DNA of 64,000 nucleotides from Pseudomonas fluorescens (GTDB lineage Bacteria; Pseudomonadota; Gammaproteobacteria; Pseudomonadales; Pseudomonadaceae): NCBI RefSeq assembly GCF_900215245.1, contig NZ_LT907842.1, positions 4,836,001 to 4,900,000 of the forward strand, read 5' to 3'. Shown piece by piece: positions 18,437 to 29,940 of this stretch (position 1 is its first letter; each line of letters starts with the position of its first letter). The notes under the pieces were generated by a model. It saw only the letters and a program-made list of their open reading frames with translations, ran no database searches and was not told where the DNA came from. The position numbers and the translations under genes were made by a program.

Positions 18437-21400
18437 TCACTCAGGTTTTAACACCTCCAGCCCAAGAAACAGCGTCTGATCCAGTGGTGGCTTGATCTCG
18501 GCTTTGTCCAGATTGACCACCGCACGGTTGTTAGCGCGCGATTGTTCGATCAGCTCTCGGCGGGTGAACAGACGCTCAGCCCGGGTTTTCAAATGGCCGA
18601 AGGCGGGTTGGGATGCGGGCGCATGCTCAGAGGGATAATGGAAGTGGGCATACCACAAGACAGTCTCGTCAGCCTTTTTGCCGGCTTTGATCAGGCTTTT
18701 GTCGCGTATTGCATATTCGGTAAGGTAATCGCCGGCCTTCAATTTGATGCGACTGCGCACCAGATTGATATCAACGAAGCCGTATTTCCATAAATAGGCA
18801 ATGTTGGCGGCTTTCGGGCGTTGCAGTTTGTAGCCTTCACTGCACACCTCGCGGGCCTTCTGCGTGGCGGATGCGGCTTCTTCAAGGACGTGATTCCTCA
18901 AGGCGGTGGCGCTGCTATCAGTGGCGTGGTCGCGGTCTATTTCTGCCGCAAGCGCTTCAAATTTCGCCGCGTGCTGGGTCAGCATCACCTCCCATTCATA
19001 AGGGTCGACTGCCTCTACACGGCCGGGCTCTTGAAGTTTTCGCTGTTGAAAACGAATGCTTGCGTCGATACCCGCGCGATCGGCTGTCAGGGTTTGCGCC
19101 AGCGTTCTTAGCGTCTTCAGCGGCCGAATGGCCCGTGGGGGCAGTTGTGTGGTGGTGTCTGCGGGTTCAACCACTTTCCACACCCCTTCATCGGGGTGCT
19201 CGTGATACGTGGCGAGGAGGGTGCCTGTGAAGGTGTCGTTGATATCGACGAAATTGCCCGATGCATCAGCGCTGCTTGGCCGCAAATCGCCGATCAGGCT
19301 GGTCTTGTCGACGGTTTTGATCACTCGGCGAGTGGGTTTTTTGGGGCGTTTGGCCCTGTCGGGCGCGGGGCGCGGGGTAATTTTTTCTTCAACCAGGATT
19401 AAGCTCGCCAGTTGTGCTTCAAGGCTTGCGCGGGCTTCGCCCAGCTGCTCCAGGAACGGGCCTCGGTATTCGTCTCGTAACAGGCTCGAATGCATCTCGG
19501 AGAGCGAGATGACGGCGTTTTCCAGTTGCTCATAACGCTTGAGGGAATCTTTGAGTACGGCCATTTGTTCGGCGGGTGAGTAACCGGTGGTCGTGCGCAT
19601 TTCCGTGTGTGCAAATATGCCGACAGTGGCTTGACGGTCGATGAGAATAGCGAGGAAAGGGCTTTCCTCCGGTTTTCTTGGGCCCGGCGTGCGATCCGGT
19701 AACAGCTCAAACAGGGCCAGCAGCAGGTGATGTTTGATAATGGCCGAGGAGATGATGCGGTCAGGTGGAAGTTCTGCCAGCAGGTTCGCGCGCAGCGCTG
19801 AGGTTGCCTGCTGCAGAGTGGCTTCGATGTTCTCTGTGAGTTCGAGTATCTCTTTGAGCGTTTCCAGTCGTTGCATCGCGCCGCTGATGAACACTTCATA
19901 GGCATCTGTGATGTTATCGGGCAGTTCTCTGTCGACGCGTCTTAGCAGTTCAGCCAGGTCTTCGCCGCGTCGGGTTTGCAGCGTGTGTGAGATTTTCTGA
20001 TGCAGGTTCGCATAGGACACCAGCGAGTGTTGGAACAGGTTGGTTGTGGCGTTATCGCGCGCATCTTTGTATTTCACCTCGGTCCTGTCCAATTCCATCA
20101 ATTGGCGAGCCGTGGCTTCGCTCTGTTGCAGCACATCGACAAACGTGCGGGTGTTTTCCCGGTAGTTCTCCACCGCGATGTTCCAGTCATGCAGGGCGCG
20201 TAACGTCGAGCGTTGCCGTTGCTCATGGCGCTCGACGATTCTGGAGCGCAAGGCGGGCAGCAATTGGGGGTTGTTGAGCCGTTCCCAATCCTCTTTCAGT
20301 GCGCGTTGTTGCTCGGTCAGTCGAACCCGGGCGGTGATGACGGCGCTGTTGAATTGCTGGGCCTGGCTTGCCAGTTGCTGCGCTTCCCGAGTGAGGTTTT
20401 CCAACGCTGGGTTTAGCGCCTGCAATCGCTGTTTATTACGCTCCGCCAACCCCGCGAGTCTTTCTCTGGGCATGCCGCCCTCCAGCCTGGCTCGTCGGTC
20501 CAGCCCCCAGCGCCCCTGTTGGTCACTGGTCAGTTTGAAACCGGGACGTTGCGGATGCTGCGGATGAACCAGGTAAACCTCGTTGAAACCCTGGACCACG
20601 TTGACCTGGAACAGCAGCGCGCCGACGCTGGCGTGCCAGGCGCCGTCAATCCGGTACAAGCCTTTGAGAGGGCCGCTTGCCTGCGCCGGCGGCAGGGACG
20701 CAGGCCACGGCACATGCAGGTCAAGCAACGCCTGCATCAGCCTTGCACTTGCCCAAGGGCTGGCCAGTGAACGGGTGAAGTCCAATGCGGTGTGGCCGGT
20801 CGCCGGAGGTTCGCCTGGCAGCGCCACAGCGCCCTGATGGACCACTGCGGCACTGGGCGCATGGGGCAGGCCCGCAGGGCGGCGCCAGCGAGCAAGGCGC
20901 AGTGCCGGGTCTTCTGCGCTGGGCTCCAGCAGCGGCTGGCGAGGCCGGTTGGCCGGTGTGGCAGCGTGCAGCAGCACCATCGCGGTGTTAAGCAACAGGT
21001 CAATCAACGCCAGCTCACGGGCAGTCGGGTCGCTGCTGTCCAGCCCGGCCAGGTCCTGCTCCAGGCTGGCGACCAGTACCATGAACCAACCCGCCAACAT
21101 GGCTGGCCCCTGTACCAGTGGCAACAGTAAGGTATTGAAGAGCAGCCACGCACCTTCCATCACAACGGCCCAGCGGCTTTCGCTGTTGGACACCGACTCG
21201 CGATCTGCCAGGTCGACCAGTGCCCGCGCAGTGCTGCCGTATAGATGGTTGAGCAGTTGGCCGTTGACTTGGGATTGCAGCCACTCGCCGGCACCTTCAT
21301 CGACCGCCAGGGTCGCGGGAGCGGGGTGTTGGGGAGGGCTGAATTCATCCCCCGCCAGGAAGCGGATGATGTGAGGTTCTTTGATGCCGCCGTTGGCGTA

Positions 21401-23284
21401 GATAGGGCGTGCCTGGTCGGTCAGCCAGGTCAGCACCGTGTTTTGCAGTTCGCCGGGTTTGGCCAGTGCGTCGAGCAGTGCCTGGCGTGTCGGGTATTCA
21501 TGCAGGCAGTCGGCATACAGTGGTTGATACAGCAGGTGTGGGCCGACACGCACATCCCTGGGTTCAATAATGAACGCGTTGCTGACCTCATCGGGCTGGG
21601 CGCCGGTTTTGCGGCAGAACGCCAATGGGCGCAGGAGGATCTCCTCGCCGTCGACGTATCGGTCCGAAGGCATCGAGCCCATCAGCGCCTTCACATAGCG
21701 ATAACCCATGACGGTCAGGCCGTGCTGTTGGCGAATCTTGTATTCCAACGCCTGCATCGGCAGCTTGACCTTGAGTTCGCGGGTAAACAGCTGTTCCCGG
21801 CGCCGTGCGTCACGGGTGTCGGATAACAGCACATCCCTGATTCTTTGCGGGTACGTGCTGCCTATGTCGACGCGCTGAATTAAACCGCTGCTGCCCATCA
21901 GGTAGTCTTCGTCCAGCCAGCCTGGCAGTGCCAGGCCTCCCTTGGCTGAAAGCGTCAGCCGTCCTGAAGGCTTGCCGGCCAGGTTCTTCACTGCCAGCTC
22001 CGTCAATGACAGGCGCACGTGTTCGACGATACCTGCGCCACCCGGGTAGCCGGCGGCCACGGTAAAGTCCAGCAGGACCTCGTCGGGGTCGTAGTCACCA
22101 TGATCGGCTCGCATCTGCTTGCGTAATGCCGCGCGGCTGAAGTCATGGATATTCTCAATGCCGTCGTTGAACGATTGACCCTGGTTGCGTCGCAATACTT
22201 GCGCCATCTCCTGCTGGTGGCGGTGCAACGCAAAGCGGTCATCGGCGCTGGCTTGCGTGAGCCACTCGGGCAACTGGTCGCGGATCGTCTGCAGGTGCGG
22301 TGCGGCAGGCGTCGCAACCTGGGTAAAGAAAACCGCCGGGTCGGTGAGCGTGTCCAGGCGCCGCTGCAGCGTGGTTTCGTCCTGGCCCTCAAAGGTCAAC
22401 GCCGCGAGGTCTTCCAACGCCTGGTCGAGGAGCAGGCCGGCTTGTTGTTCGAACACGTTGCCGTCGGGTTCGTTACGCCTCCAGGTGAGGCTGTCGAACT
22501 CGAACTGACGCTGCATCCTGGCGCCCCAGGCGTGACTGAAATCATCGATGGAGGTAAACGCCTCAACCCTTCCTGCGATGCTGTAAAGCAGCACCTGTTG
22601 ATCGCGTACCAGCAGCAGGTCCGGGCTCAGCAGGCGTGTTTCTTCTACGCCTTTAACGAGTGTGCTTTCAATGAAATAGGCATAGGTGGTGGGCGAGGCG
22701 TGGGAGAGCCGGTCAAGCCGCCCCGGCCATGCGGCGACGGCTGTCAGCATGGCCCGTTGGTTGTCGGTCAGGCTTGACTGACCTGCCGCTGCGGCCGTCA
22801 TCTGGCCATTGAGAAACTCACTCAGCCATTGCCAGCGACTGCGGCCGTGGCTATCGCTTGCGCTCCAGTAGTCCGCCAGTTCCTGCTGGAAATGCAGCGG
22901 TAGCGACACGCGCAATTGGTCGATGATGTGCGCGATCACCTGCATATCGATCAGCGCAGGCGGTGTGGGTTTCAACACCGTAGGGATTTGTTGCGTGAGG
23001 TAATACGGCAGCTCGCGGCGTGTGTGCAGGTCCAGCAACTGCGGGTCGAGTACGTGCGCCAGAGCGACTTCCATCAGCGACCGGTAGATGTAGTGACTCT
23101 CTGGCTGCGGGATGGCGAGCTTGAGCGTCGGCAGATCCAGGGGCAGCGATGGGTAACACGCCAGTATCCGACTGCGCAGTGCATTGAATACCACCGAATA
23201 CAACGCCGGGCGTGTCGAGAAACGTTGATGCACCGCCGATGCTGGCAGTTGGCTCAGGGGGGCAGGGGTGTGCGGGGTGGGCAT
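18437..23284 (-). CDS. Giant DUF6543 (dermonecrotic-toxin-like) protein
   Basis: This 1615-residue protein has no signal peptide. The N-terminal half resembles the DUF6543 domain found in very large Pseudomonas proteins, with blocks such as RPALYSVVFNALRSRILACY and YFIESTLVKGVEETRLLSPD. Around residues 720-780 a hydrophobic stretch (AWLLFNTLLLPLVQGPAMLA) could contact membrane. Residues about 970-1300 form long helices rich in Gln, Glu and Arg with coiled-coil character. The C-terminal 300 residues include a basic linker (RAKRPKKPTRRVIKTVDKT) and a globular region. AAGGA lies seven bases before the ATG at 23284. The family is regarded as toxin-like from its domain names. No secretion system or immunity gene is adjacent, so function is inferred. 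Confidence 0.7.
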   Translation of the reverse strand: MPTPHTPAPLSQLPASAVHQRFSTRPALYSVVFNALRSRILACYPSLPLDLPTLKLAIPQPESHYIYRSLMEVALAHVLDPQLLDLHTRRELPYYLTQQIPTVLKPTPPALIDMQVIAHIIDQLRVSLPLHFQQELADYWSASDSHGRSRWQWLSEFLNGQMTAAAAGQSSLTDNQRAMLTAVAAWPGRLDRLSHASPTTYAYFIESTLVKGVEETRLLSPDLLLVRDQQVLLYSIAGRVEAFTSIDDFSHAWGARMQRQFEFDSLTWRRNEPDGNVFEQQAGLLLDQALEDLAALTFEGQDETTLQRRLDTLTDPAVFFTQVATPAAPHLQTIRDQLPEWLTQASADDRFALHRHQQEMAQVLRRNQGQSFNDGIENIHDFSRAALRKQMRADHGDYDPDEVLLDFTVAAGYPGGAGIVEHVRLSLTELAVKNLAGKPSGRLTLSAKGGLALPGWLDEDYLMGSSGLIQRVDIGSTYPQRIRDVLLSDTRDARRREQLFTRELKVKLPMQALEYKIRQQHGLTVMGYRYVKALMGSMPSDRYVDGEEILLRPLAFCRKTGAQPDEVSNAFIIEPRDVRVGPHLLYQPLYADCLHEYPTRQALLDALAKPGELQNTVLTWLTDQARPIYANGGIKEPHIIRFLAGDEFSPPQHPAPATLAVDEGAGEWLQSQVNGQLLNHLYGSTARALVDLADRESVSNSESRWAVVMEGAWLLFNTLLLPLVQGPAMLAGWFMVLVASLEQDLAGLDSSDPTARELALIDLLLNTAMVLLHAATPANRPRQPLLEPSAEDPALRLARWRRPAGLPHAPSAAVVHQGAVALPGEPPATGHTALDFTRSLASPWASARLMQALLDLHVPWPASLPPAQASGPLKGLYRIDGAWHASVGALLFQVNVVQGFNEVYLVHPQHPQRPGFKLTSDQQGRWGLDRRARLEGGMPRERLAGLAERNKQRLQALNPALENLTREAQQLASQAQQFNSAVITARVRLTEQQRALKEDWERLNNPQLLPALRSRIVERHEQRQRSTLRALHDWNIAVENYRENTRTFVDVLQQSEATARQLMELDRTEVKYKDARDNATTNLFQHSLVSYANLHQKISHTLQTRRGEDLAELLRRVDRELPDNITDAYEVFISGAMQRLETLKEILELTENIEATLQQATSALRANLLAELPPDRIISSAIIKHHLLLALFELLPDRTPGPRKPEESPFLAILIDRQATVGIFAHTEMRTTTGYSPAEQMAVLKDSLKRYEQLENAVISLSEMHSSLLRDEYRGPFLEQLGEARASLEAQLASLILVEEKITPRPAPDRAKRPKKPTRRVIKTVDKTSLIGDLRPSSADASGNFVDINDTFTGTLLATYHEHPDEGVWKVVEPADTTTQLPPRAIRPLKTLRTLAQTLTADRAGIDASIRFQQRKLQEPGRVEAVDPYEWEVMLTQHAAKFEALAAEIDRDHATDSSATALRNHVLEEAASATQKAREVCSEGYKLQRPKAANIAYLWKYGFVDINLVRSRIKLKAGDYLTEYAIRDKSLIKAGKKADETVLWYAHFHYPSEHAPASQPAFGHLKTRAERLFTRRELIEQSRANNRAVVNLDKAEIKPPLDQTLFLGLEVLKPE

Positions 23285-23474
23285 GATGAAATCCTTTGCG
23301 GTGTGATCCAATGATCGGTACGCACAGGAAATCGATTTTGCTCATGTCAGGTGAGGTATCCGGATACCGCTTTCAACACCGAGCTTGCACGCGTCAAGGC
23401 CCGGTACCCGCCTGCTTCGAACGCCTGCAGCGGTCGATGCTGCAAGCGGTCCGGGCAGGTGAATACCGCGCTTC

Positions 23475-26400
23475 TTAGTTGTCGTAACCCAGGTTGGGAG
23501 CCAGCCAGCGTTCGGTGACGCTCAAGTCCTGGTGCTTACGCGCGGTGTAGCTGTGCACTTGGTCCTTGTCGACTTTGCCCACGGCAAAGTACTGCGCCTG
23601 CGGGTGGGCGAAGTACCAGCCGCTGACTGCCGCTGCCGGGAACATCGCGTAGTGTTCGGTGAGGAACACACCGCTGCGGCCGGCGTGCATTTCGTGGGCC
23701 TCGGGGTCCAGCAGTTGGAACAGCTGAGCTTTCTCGGTGTGGTCCGGGCACGCCGGGTAGCCCGGGGCAGGGCGGATGCCGCTGTATTGCTCTTTGATCA
23801 ACGCCTCGTTATCCAGCTGTTCGTCCTTGGCATAACCCCAGTGTTCTTTACGCACCTGCTGGTGCAGCCACTCGGCGCAGGCCTCGGCCAGACGGTCGGC
23901 CAGGGCCTTGACCATGATCGAGTTGTAGTCGTCGCCCGCGTCCTGATAGGCCTTGGCCACTTCTTCGGCGCCGATACCGGCGGTGGTGATGAAGCCACCG
24001 ATGTAGTCGGTCACGCCGCTGTCTTTGGGCGCAACGAAGTCGGCCAGGGAGAAGTTCGGCTTGCCGTCGGTCTTGATGATCTGTTGGCGCAGGTGATGCA
24101 GTTTGGCAATCGGCTGGCCGTCGTCACCGTAGACTTCCAGGTCATCGTCCTGCACCTGGTTGGTCGGCCAGAAACCGAACACTGCGCGGGCGCTGATGAG
24201 TTTTTCGTCGATCAGCTTGTTCAGCATTTCCTGGGCATCGGCGTAGAGCGCGGTCGCCGCTTCACCCACCACTTCGTCTTCGAGGATGCGCGGGAACTTG
24301 CCGGCCAGGTCCCAGGAGATAAAGAACGGCGTCCAGTCGATGTACGCGGCCAGGACCTTGAGGTCGATGTTGTCCAGCACCCTGGCACCGGTAAAGCTCG
24401 GTTTCACCGGGGTATAGGTGCTCCAGTCGAACTGTGGCTTCTTGGCGATCGCCGCCGGGTAACTCAGGCGCTCGGTACGTGCGCTGCGGTTCGAGGTGCG
24501 TTCACGCACGTCGATGTATTCCAGGCGGGTTTTCTCGACAAAGGCCGGTTTCAATTCCTTGGACAGCAACTGCGTGGCCACGCCCACCGCACGGGAGGCG
24601 TCGGTCACATAGATCACCGCATCATTGCTGTACTTGGGCTCGATCTTCACCGCCGTGTGCGCCTTGGAGGTGGTGGCGCCACCGATCATCAGCGGCAGAT
24701 GGAAGTCTTGGCGTTGCATCTCGCGGGCCACGTGCACCATCTCGTCCAGGGACGGCGTGATCAAGCCGGACAGGCCAATAATGTCGCACTTCTGTTCCTT
24801 GGCCACTTGCAGGATCTTCTCGGCCGGGACCATCACGCCCAGGTCGACAATGTCGTAGCCGTTGCAACCCAGTACCACGCCGACAATGTTCTTGCCGATG
24901 TCATGCACGTCACCTTTTACGGTGGCCATGAGGATCTTGCCCTTGGCTTCCGGCTTGTCGCCTTTTTCCAGCTCGATGAACGGGATCAAGTGGGCCACGG
25001 CCTGCTTCATTACCCGGGCGGATTTAACCACCTGGGGCAGGAACATTTTGCCGGCGCCAAACAGGTCGCCGACGATGTTCATGCCGGACATCAGCGGGCC
25101 TTCAATCACTTCGATCGGGCGCGCAAACGACTGCCGGGATTCCTCGGTGTCTTCGACGATGTGGGTGGTGATACCCTTGACCAGCGCGTGTTCCAGGCGC
25201 TTGTTCACCGGCCAGCCACGCCATTCCTCGGTCTCGGCTTCCTTGACGCTGCCGTCGCCCTTGTACTTGTCGGCGATGGCGAGGAGGGCGTCGGTGCCTT
25301 CCGGGGTGCGGTTGAGCACTACATCTTCCACGGCATCGCGCAGCTCGGCCGGGATCTGGTCGTAGATCTCCAGTTGGCCGGCGTTGACGATACCCATGCT
25401 CAGGCCGTTGCGGATCGCATACAGCAGGAACACCGAGTGGATCGCCTCACGCACCGGGTTGTTGCCGCGGAACGAGAACGACACGTTGGAGACGCCGCCC
25501 GAGGTCAGCGCGTACGGCAGCTCGTCACGGATATAGGCGCAGGCGTTGATAAAGTCGACGGCGTAGTTGTTGTGCTCTTCGATACCGGTGGCGACCGCGA
25601 AGATGTTCGGGTCAAAGATGATGTCTTCCGGCGGGAAGCCGACTTCATTGACCAGGATGTCGTAGGAGCGTTTGCAGATTTCTTTCTTGCGCGCTTCGGT
25701 GTCGGCCTGGCCGGCTTCATCGAAGGCCATCACCACCACGGCGGCGCCGTAGCGCTTGCACAGCTTGGCGTGGTGAATGAACTGCTCGACGCCTTCCTTC
25801 ATGCTGATGGAGTTGACGATGCCCTTGCCCTGGATGCACTTGAGGCCGGCTTCGATCACTTCCCACTTGGAGGAGTCGATCATGATCGGCACGCGGGAGA
25901 TGTCCGGCTCGCCGGCAATCAGATTGAGGAAGGTGACCATGGCCTTCTTCGAATCGAGCATCCCTTCGTCCATGTTGATGTCGATCACCTGGGCGCCGGC
26001 TTCCACCTGCTGCAGGGCGACTTCCAGGGCTTCGGTGTAGTTGTCTTCACGGATCAAACGGGCAAAGCGTGCGGAACCGGTAATGTTGGTGCGCTCGCCG
26101 ACGTTGACGAACAACGAGCTGCGGTCAATGGTGAACGGCTCCAGGCCCGACAGTCGGCAAGCCTTGGGAATATCCGGAATCGCGCGTGGCGCATAGCCGG
26201 CCACGGCCTTGGCGATGGCTTCGATGTGGCCGGGCGTGGTGCCGCAGCAGCCGCCGACGATGTTGAGGAAGCCGCTCTGGGCGAATTCTTCGATGACCTT
26301 GGCGGTTTGCGACGGCAGTTCATCGTATTCGCCGAATTCGTTGGGCAGGCCGGCGTTCGGGTGCGCCGACACATGGGTGTTGGCCTTGTTCGACAGCTCT

Positions 26401-27185
26401 TCCAGGTACGGGCGCAGTTCACTTGCCCCAAGGGCGCAGTTCAGGCCTACGGAAATCGGCTTGGCGTGGCTGACGGAGTTCCAGAACGCTTCGGTGGTCT
26501 GGCCCGACAGGGTACGGCCGGACGCGTCGGTGATGGTGCCGGAAATCATGATCGGCAACTCGATGCCCAGCGCTTCGAACACCCCTTGCACAGCGAAGAT
26601 TGCCGCTTTGGCGTTGAGTGTGTCGAAAATGGTTTCGATCAGGATCAGATCGGCGCCGCCCTCAATCAGACCTTTGGTCGCCTCGGTGTAGTTTTCCACC
26701 AGCTCATCAAAGGTCACGTTGCGGTAGCCGGGGTTGTTCACGTCAGGCGACAGCGAGCAGGTACGGCTGGTAGGGCCGAGCACGCCCGCGACGAAACGCG
26801 GCTTGGCCGGGTTCTCCAGGGTCTTGGCGTCGGCGATCTTGCGTGCCAGGCGCGCGCCCTCTACGTTTAATTCGTAGGCCAGGGCTTCCATGCCGTAATC
26901 GGCCATGGAAATGCGCGTGGCGTTGAAGGTGTTGGTTTCCAGGATGTCGGCGCCGGCATCCAGGTAGGCTTTTTCGATGCCGCCGATCACGTCCGGACGG
27001 GTGATGACCAGCAGGTCGTTGTTGCCCTTGACGTCGCTCGGCCAGTCGGCGAAGCGCTTGCCACGATAATCCTGCTCCTCAAGCTTGTAGCTCTGGATCA
27101 TCGTGCCCATACCGCCATCGAGGATCAGGATACGTTCCTTGAGGGCTTGATGAAGGGCGTGCAGACGAGCGCTACGATCGGACAT
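23475..27185 (-). CDS. metH: Cobalamin-dependent methionine synthase
   Basis: This 1236-residue enzyme moves the methyl group of methyltetrahydrofolate to homocysteine through cobalamin. All four modules are present. The homocysteine domain (residues about 1-330) has zinc cysteines in [15 protein letters not shown] and [15 protein letters not shown]. The folate domain contains [20 protein letters not shown]. The cobalamin module has [20 protein letters not shown], with the axial His of D-x-H-x-x-G. The C-terminal AdoMet-reactivation domain ends with [18 protein letters not shown] chose the ATG at 27185 because it aligns with the usual N-terminus; the ribosome-binding site is weak. No riboswitch is visible upstream. 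It is divergent from cti. Confidence 0.96.
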   Translation of the reverse strand: MSDRSARLHALHQALKERILILDGGMGTMIQSYKLEEQDYRGKRFADWPSDVKGNNDLLVITRPDVIGGIEKAYLDAGADILETNTFNATRISMADYGMEALAYELNVEGARLARKIADAKTLENPAKPRFVAGVLGPTSRTCSLSPDVNNPGYRNVTFDELVENYTEATKGLIEGGADLILIETIFDTLNAKAAIFAVQGVFEALGIELPIMISGTITDASGRTLSGQTTEAFWNSVSHAKPISVGLNCALGASELRPYLEELSNKANTHVSAHPNAGLPNEFGEYDELPSQTAKVIEEFAQSGFLNIVGGCCGTTPGHIEAIAKAVAGYAPRAIPDIPKACRLSGLEPFTIDRSSLFVNVGERTNITGSARFARLIREDNYTEALEVALQQVEAGAQVIDINMDEGMLDSKKAMVTFLNLIAGEPDISRVPIMIDSSKWEVIEAGLKCIQGKGIVNSISMKEGVEQFIHHAKLCKRYGAAVVVMAFDEAGQADTEARKKEICKRSYDILVNEVGFPPEDIIFDPNIFAVATGIEEHNNYAVDFINACAYIRDELPYALTSGGVSNVSFSFRGNNPVREAIHSVFLLYAIRNGLSMGIVNAGQLEIYDQIPAELRDAVEDVVLNRTPEGTDALLAIADKYKGDGSVKEAETEEWRGWPVNKRLEHALVKGITTHIVEDTEESRQSFARPIEVIEGPLMSGMNIVGDLFGAGKMFLPQVVKSARVMKQAVAHLIPFIELEKGDKPEAKGKILMATVKGDVHDIGKNIVGVVLGCNGYDIVDLGVMVPAEKILQVAKEQKCDIIGLSGLITPSLDEMVHVAREMQRQDFHLPLMIGGATTSKAHTAVKIEPKYSNDAVIYVTDASRAVGVATQLLSKELKPAFVEKTRLEYIDVRERTSNRSARTERLSYPAAIAKKPQFDWSTYTPVKPSFTGARVLDNIDLKVLAAYIDWTPFFISWDLAGKFPRILEDEVVGEAATALYADAQEMLNKLIDEKLISARAVFGFWPTNQVQDDDLEVYGDDGQPIAKLHHLRQQIIKTDGKPNFSLADFVAPKDSGVTDYIGGFITTAGIGAEEVAKAYQDAGDDYNSIMVKALADRLAEACAEWLHQQVRKEHWGYAKDEQLDNEALIKEQYSGIRPAPGYPACPDHTEKAQLFQLLDPEAHEMHAGRSGVFLTEHYAMFPAAAVSGWYFAHPQAQYFAVGKVDKDQVHSYTARKHQDLSVTERWLAPNLGYDN

Positions 27186-27348
27186 GGGACTACTCTGGTC
27201 AGGCATTTCGGAGGGGGCGAATCATAGCAAACCTGTGCCTATTTGGAGCATGCCAAGGTTTTGCATGAATATCGTTCATGTTGCTGTGGGTTCCAGGCCG
27301 GTAGAATTCGCGGGTTTTTTATTTTGGCTTCATTTTGGGACCAGGCTC

Positions 27349-29643
27349 ATGCCGTATCGCATCATTATCAGCCTTGCACTTTTGCTGATTGGCACTACCA
27401 CACAGGCCCAAGATCCCGCCCCGGCGATTTCCTATACCCGTGACATTCAACCGATTTTTACTGAGAAGTGCGTGGCCTGCCATGCCTGCTATGACTCGGC
27501 CTGCCAGTTGAACCTGGGCAGCGGCGAAGGCGCGGCACGCGGCGCGACCAAAGTGCCGGTCTATGACGGTGAGCGCAGCCAGGCCACCAAGCCGACCCGG
27601 CTGTTTTATGACGCGTTCGGTAAAGCCGCCTGGCAGCGCGAAGGCTTCAGCTCGGTACTTGATGCCCAGGGCAGCCAGGCCGCGCTGATGGCGCGCATGT
27701 TGGAGCTGGGCCACCGCCGTGCGCCCTTGCAGCCCAACGGCAAACTGCCCGATGACATCGTGCTGGGCCTGAACCGCGAAAACGTGTGCCCGTCGCCAGG
27801 CGAATTCGACGCCTACGCCGGCGCGCACCCCAATGAAGGCATGCCGTTGGCCGTCACCGGCTTGAGCGACCAGCAATACCAGACCCTGCAACGCTGGCTG
27901 GCCTCCGGTGCGCCGATTGATCAACAAGGCGTGGCGCCGAGTGCCCAGGAAGCGGCCCAGGTGCTGCAATGGGAAAACCTGCTCAACGCCCCCGGCGCCC
28001 GGCAAAGCCTGGTGGCGCGCTGGCTGTTTGAGCACCTGTTTATTGCGCATCTGTATTTTGAAGGCGGCGAACCCGGGCATTTCTTCCAGTGGGTACGCTC
28101 ACGCACCCCCAGCGGGCAGCCGATTGACCTGATCAACACCCGTCGCCCGAATGACGACCCCGGCACTCGGGTGTATTACCGCCTGTGGCCGGTACAAGGG
28201 GTGATTGTGCATAAAACCCACATCACTTATCCGCTCAGTGCGCAGAAATTGGCACGGGTCAAATCCTTGTTCTACAGCGGCGACTGGCAGGTGACCGCGT
28301 CGCCGGGCTACGGCCCCGGGCGGCGTGCCAACCCGTTCGAGACCTTCGAAGCGATCCCGGCGCAGGCGCGTTACCAGTTCATGCTGGACAACGCCGAGTA
28401 CTTTGTACGCACGTTTATCCGTGGCCCGGTGTGCCGCGGGCAGATTGCCACGGACGTGATCCGCGACAACTTCTGGGCGCTGTTCCAGGCACCCGATCAC
28501 GACCTGTACATCACCGATGCCCGCTACCGTGGCCAGGCCACGCCGTTGCTGGCGATGCCCGGCCAGAACGATGACGTGGGCAGCGTGCTCAGCCTGTGGC
28601 TCAAGTACCGCGACAAGCGCAACCAGTACGAAGCCCTGCGCCGGGACAGTTACGCCGACCTGCCGGCGCCAAGCTGGTCAACCCTGTGGGCCGGCAATGA
28701 CAATGCGCTGTTGAGCATCTTCCGCCACTTTGACAGTGCCTCGGTCAATAAAGGCCTGATCGGTGAAGTCCCGCAGACGATGTGGTTGTTCGATTACCCG
28801 TTGCTGGAGCGCACCTACTACCAACTGGTGGTCAACTTTGACGTGTTCGGTAATGTCTCGCACCAGGCCCAGACCCGGCTGTACTTCGACCTGATCCGCA
28901 ATGGCGCCGAGCAGAACTTCCTGCGCCTGATGCCCGCCGATAGCCGCGACGACTTTATGGACGATTGGTACCAGAACAGCGGCAAACTCAAGCTCTGGCT
29001 GGACTACGAGGCGATTGATGATGACACGCCGAGTGGGCTGCATCTGGATGAGAAGGACCCGAAGCGCGATTTTGCCCATCAGTTGCTGACTCGCTACGGT
29101 GACCTGAATGCCAGTCCGGACCCGATCAACCGGTGTACCGGTGCCTATTGCTCGCGTGATGGGATTGATCCGGCGTTGCAGGATGCGGAGCAGGCGCTCA
29201 GTCGCCTCACGTCGAGGCCGGCGGCGGGGCTCAAGGTGATTGAGCAATTGCCTGAGGCCACGATGCTGCGGGTCGAAACCGCCAGCGGCAAGCGGGTGGT
29301 TTACAGCATGTTGCGTAATCGTGCGCACAGTAATGTGGCGTTTTTGCTGGGTGAGGCTTATCGCTATCAGCTGGGGCTGGATACGGTGACCATCTATCCG
29401 GGGGTGCTGAGCAGTTATCCGAACTTTATGTTCAACATTCCGGCGGGGGAGGTGCCGGAGTTTGTTTCGGCGATGGAGGATGCCAAGGATGCCCAGCGGT
29501 TTGAGAGGATTGTTGATCGGTGGGGGGTGAGGCGTAGTCATCCGCTGTTTTGGCAGTATTTTCATGATTTGTCGCGGTATGTTTTTGAGACTACGCCGGT
29601 TGAGGATGGGGTGTTGGATATGAATCGGTATGAGAATTTGTGA
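27349..29643 (+). CDS. cti: Fatty acid cis/trans isomerase
   Basis: This 764-residue periplasmic enzyme converts cis to trans unsaturated fatty acids in membrane phospholipids, a fast solvent and heat response in Pseudomonas. A signal peptide is clear (MPYRIIISLALLLIGTTTQA, then QDPAP). The heme c site CVACH lies about 40 residues in, within EKCVACHACYDSACQLNLG. Length matches known Cti proteins. CAGG lies close upstream of the ATG. The last 100 codons shift toward lower-GC, GGG/TTT-rich use, leading into the repeat region behind the gene. Confidence 0.94.
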   Translation: MPYRIIISLALLLIGTTTQAQDPAPAISYTRDIQPIFTEKCVACHACYDSACQLNLGSGEGAARGATKVPVYDGERSQATKPTRLFYDAFGKAAWQREGFSSVLDAQGSQAALMARMLELGHRRAPLQPNGKLPDDIVLGLNRENVCPSPGEFDAYAGAHPNEGMPLAVTGLSDQQYQTLQRWLASGAPIDQQGVAPSAQEAAQVLQWENLLNAPGARQSLVARWLFEHLFIAHLYFEGGEPGHFFQWVRSRTPSGQPIDLINTRRPNDDPGTRVYYRLWPVQGVIVHKTHITYPLSAQKLARVKSLFYSGDWQVTASPGYGPGRRANPFETFEAIPAQARYQFMLDNAEYFVRTFIRGPVCRGQIATDVIRDNFWALFQAPDHDLYITDARYRGQATPLLAMPGQNDDVGSVLSLWLKYRDKRNQYEALRRDSYADLPAPSWSTLWAGNDNALLSIFRHFDSASVNKGLIGEVPQTMWLFDYPLLERTYYQLVVNFDVFGNVSHQAQTRLYFDLIRNGAEQNFLRLMPADSRDDFMDDWYQNSGKLKLWLDYEAIDDDTPSGLHLDEKDPKRDFAHQLLTRYGDLNASPDPINRCTGAYCSRDGIDPALQDAEQALSRLTSRPAAGLKVIEQLPEATMLRVETASGKRVVYSMLRNRAHSNVAFLLGEAYRYQLGLDTVTIYPGVLSSYPNFMFNIPAGEVPEFVSAMEDAKDAQRFERIVDRWGVRRSHPLFWQYFHDLSRYVFETTPVEDGVLDMNRYENL

Positions 29644-29818
29644 TTTTTGATTTTTGATTTGTGATTTGGGTGGGGTACATATCCGTTGCTGCGGTCACGG
29701 CGGCTATGGGTTCCGCTCTTACAGCGGGTCACTTTTTTACAAACGCCTAAAAAAGTAACCAAAAAACGCTTTGCCCCACCACTCGGTACCTCGCCCAGGC
29801 TCGGTATGCCCGCACTCC

Positions 29819-29907
29819 GGCTTGAATCCGTGGGCCGCCGCAATGGGCCATCCCTGGCCCAGTGCGGCTAACCCGGCGTCCTGCCGGGTTACCCACGGAT
29901 TCAAGCC
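29819..29907. repeat. Branched hairpin (three-way-junction type)
   Basis: A perfect 16-bp outer stem pairs GGCTTGAATCCGTGGG (29819-29834) with CCCACGGATTCAAGCC (29892-29907). Two further hairpins lie inside it. CCGCAATGGGCCA pairs with TGGCCCAGTGCGG (29837-29868, one mismatch), and AACCCGGC pairs with GCCGGGTT (29870-29890). The three stems could fold together as a three-way junction in RNA or single-stranded DNA. Confidence 0.7.
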
Positions 29908-29940
29908 TGCGTTCGGCCAGCGTGGTTAACGGGGCCTGTC

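Noticed and set aside
23532..26870. Very long open frame on the plus strand opposite metH
   Set aside because: It is the antisense shadow of metH in high-GC DNA. The translation is rich in His, Val, Gly and Arg with no domain, and metH itself is complete.
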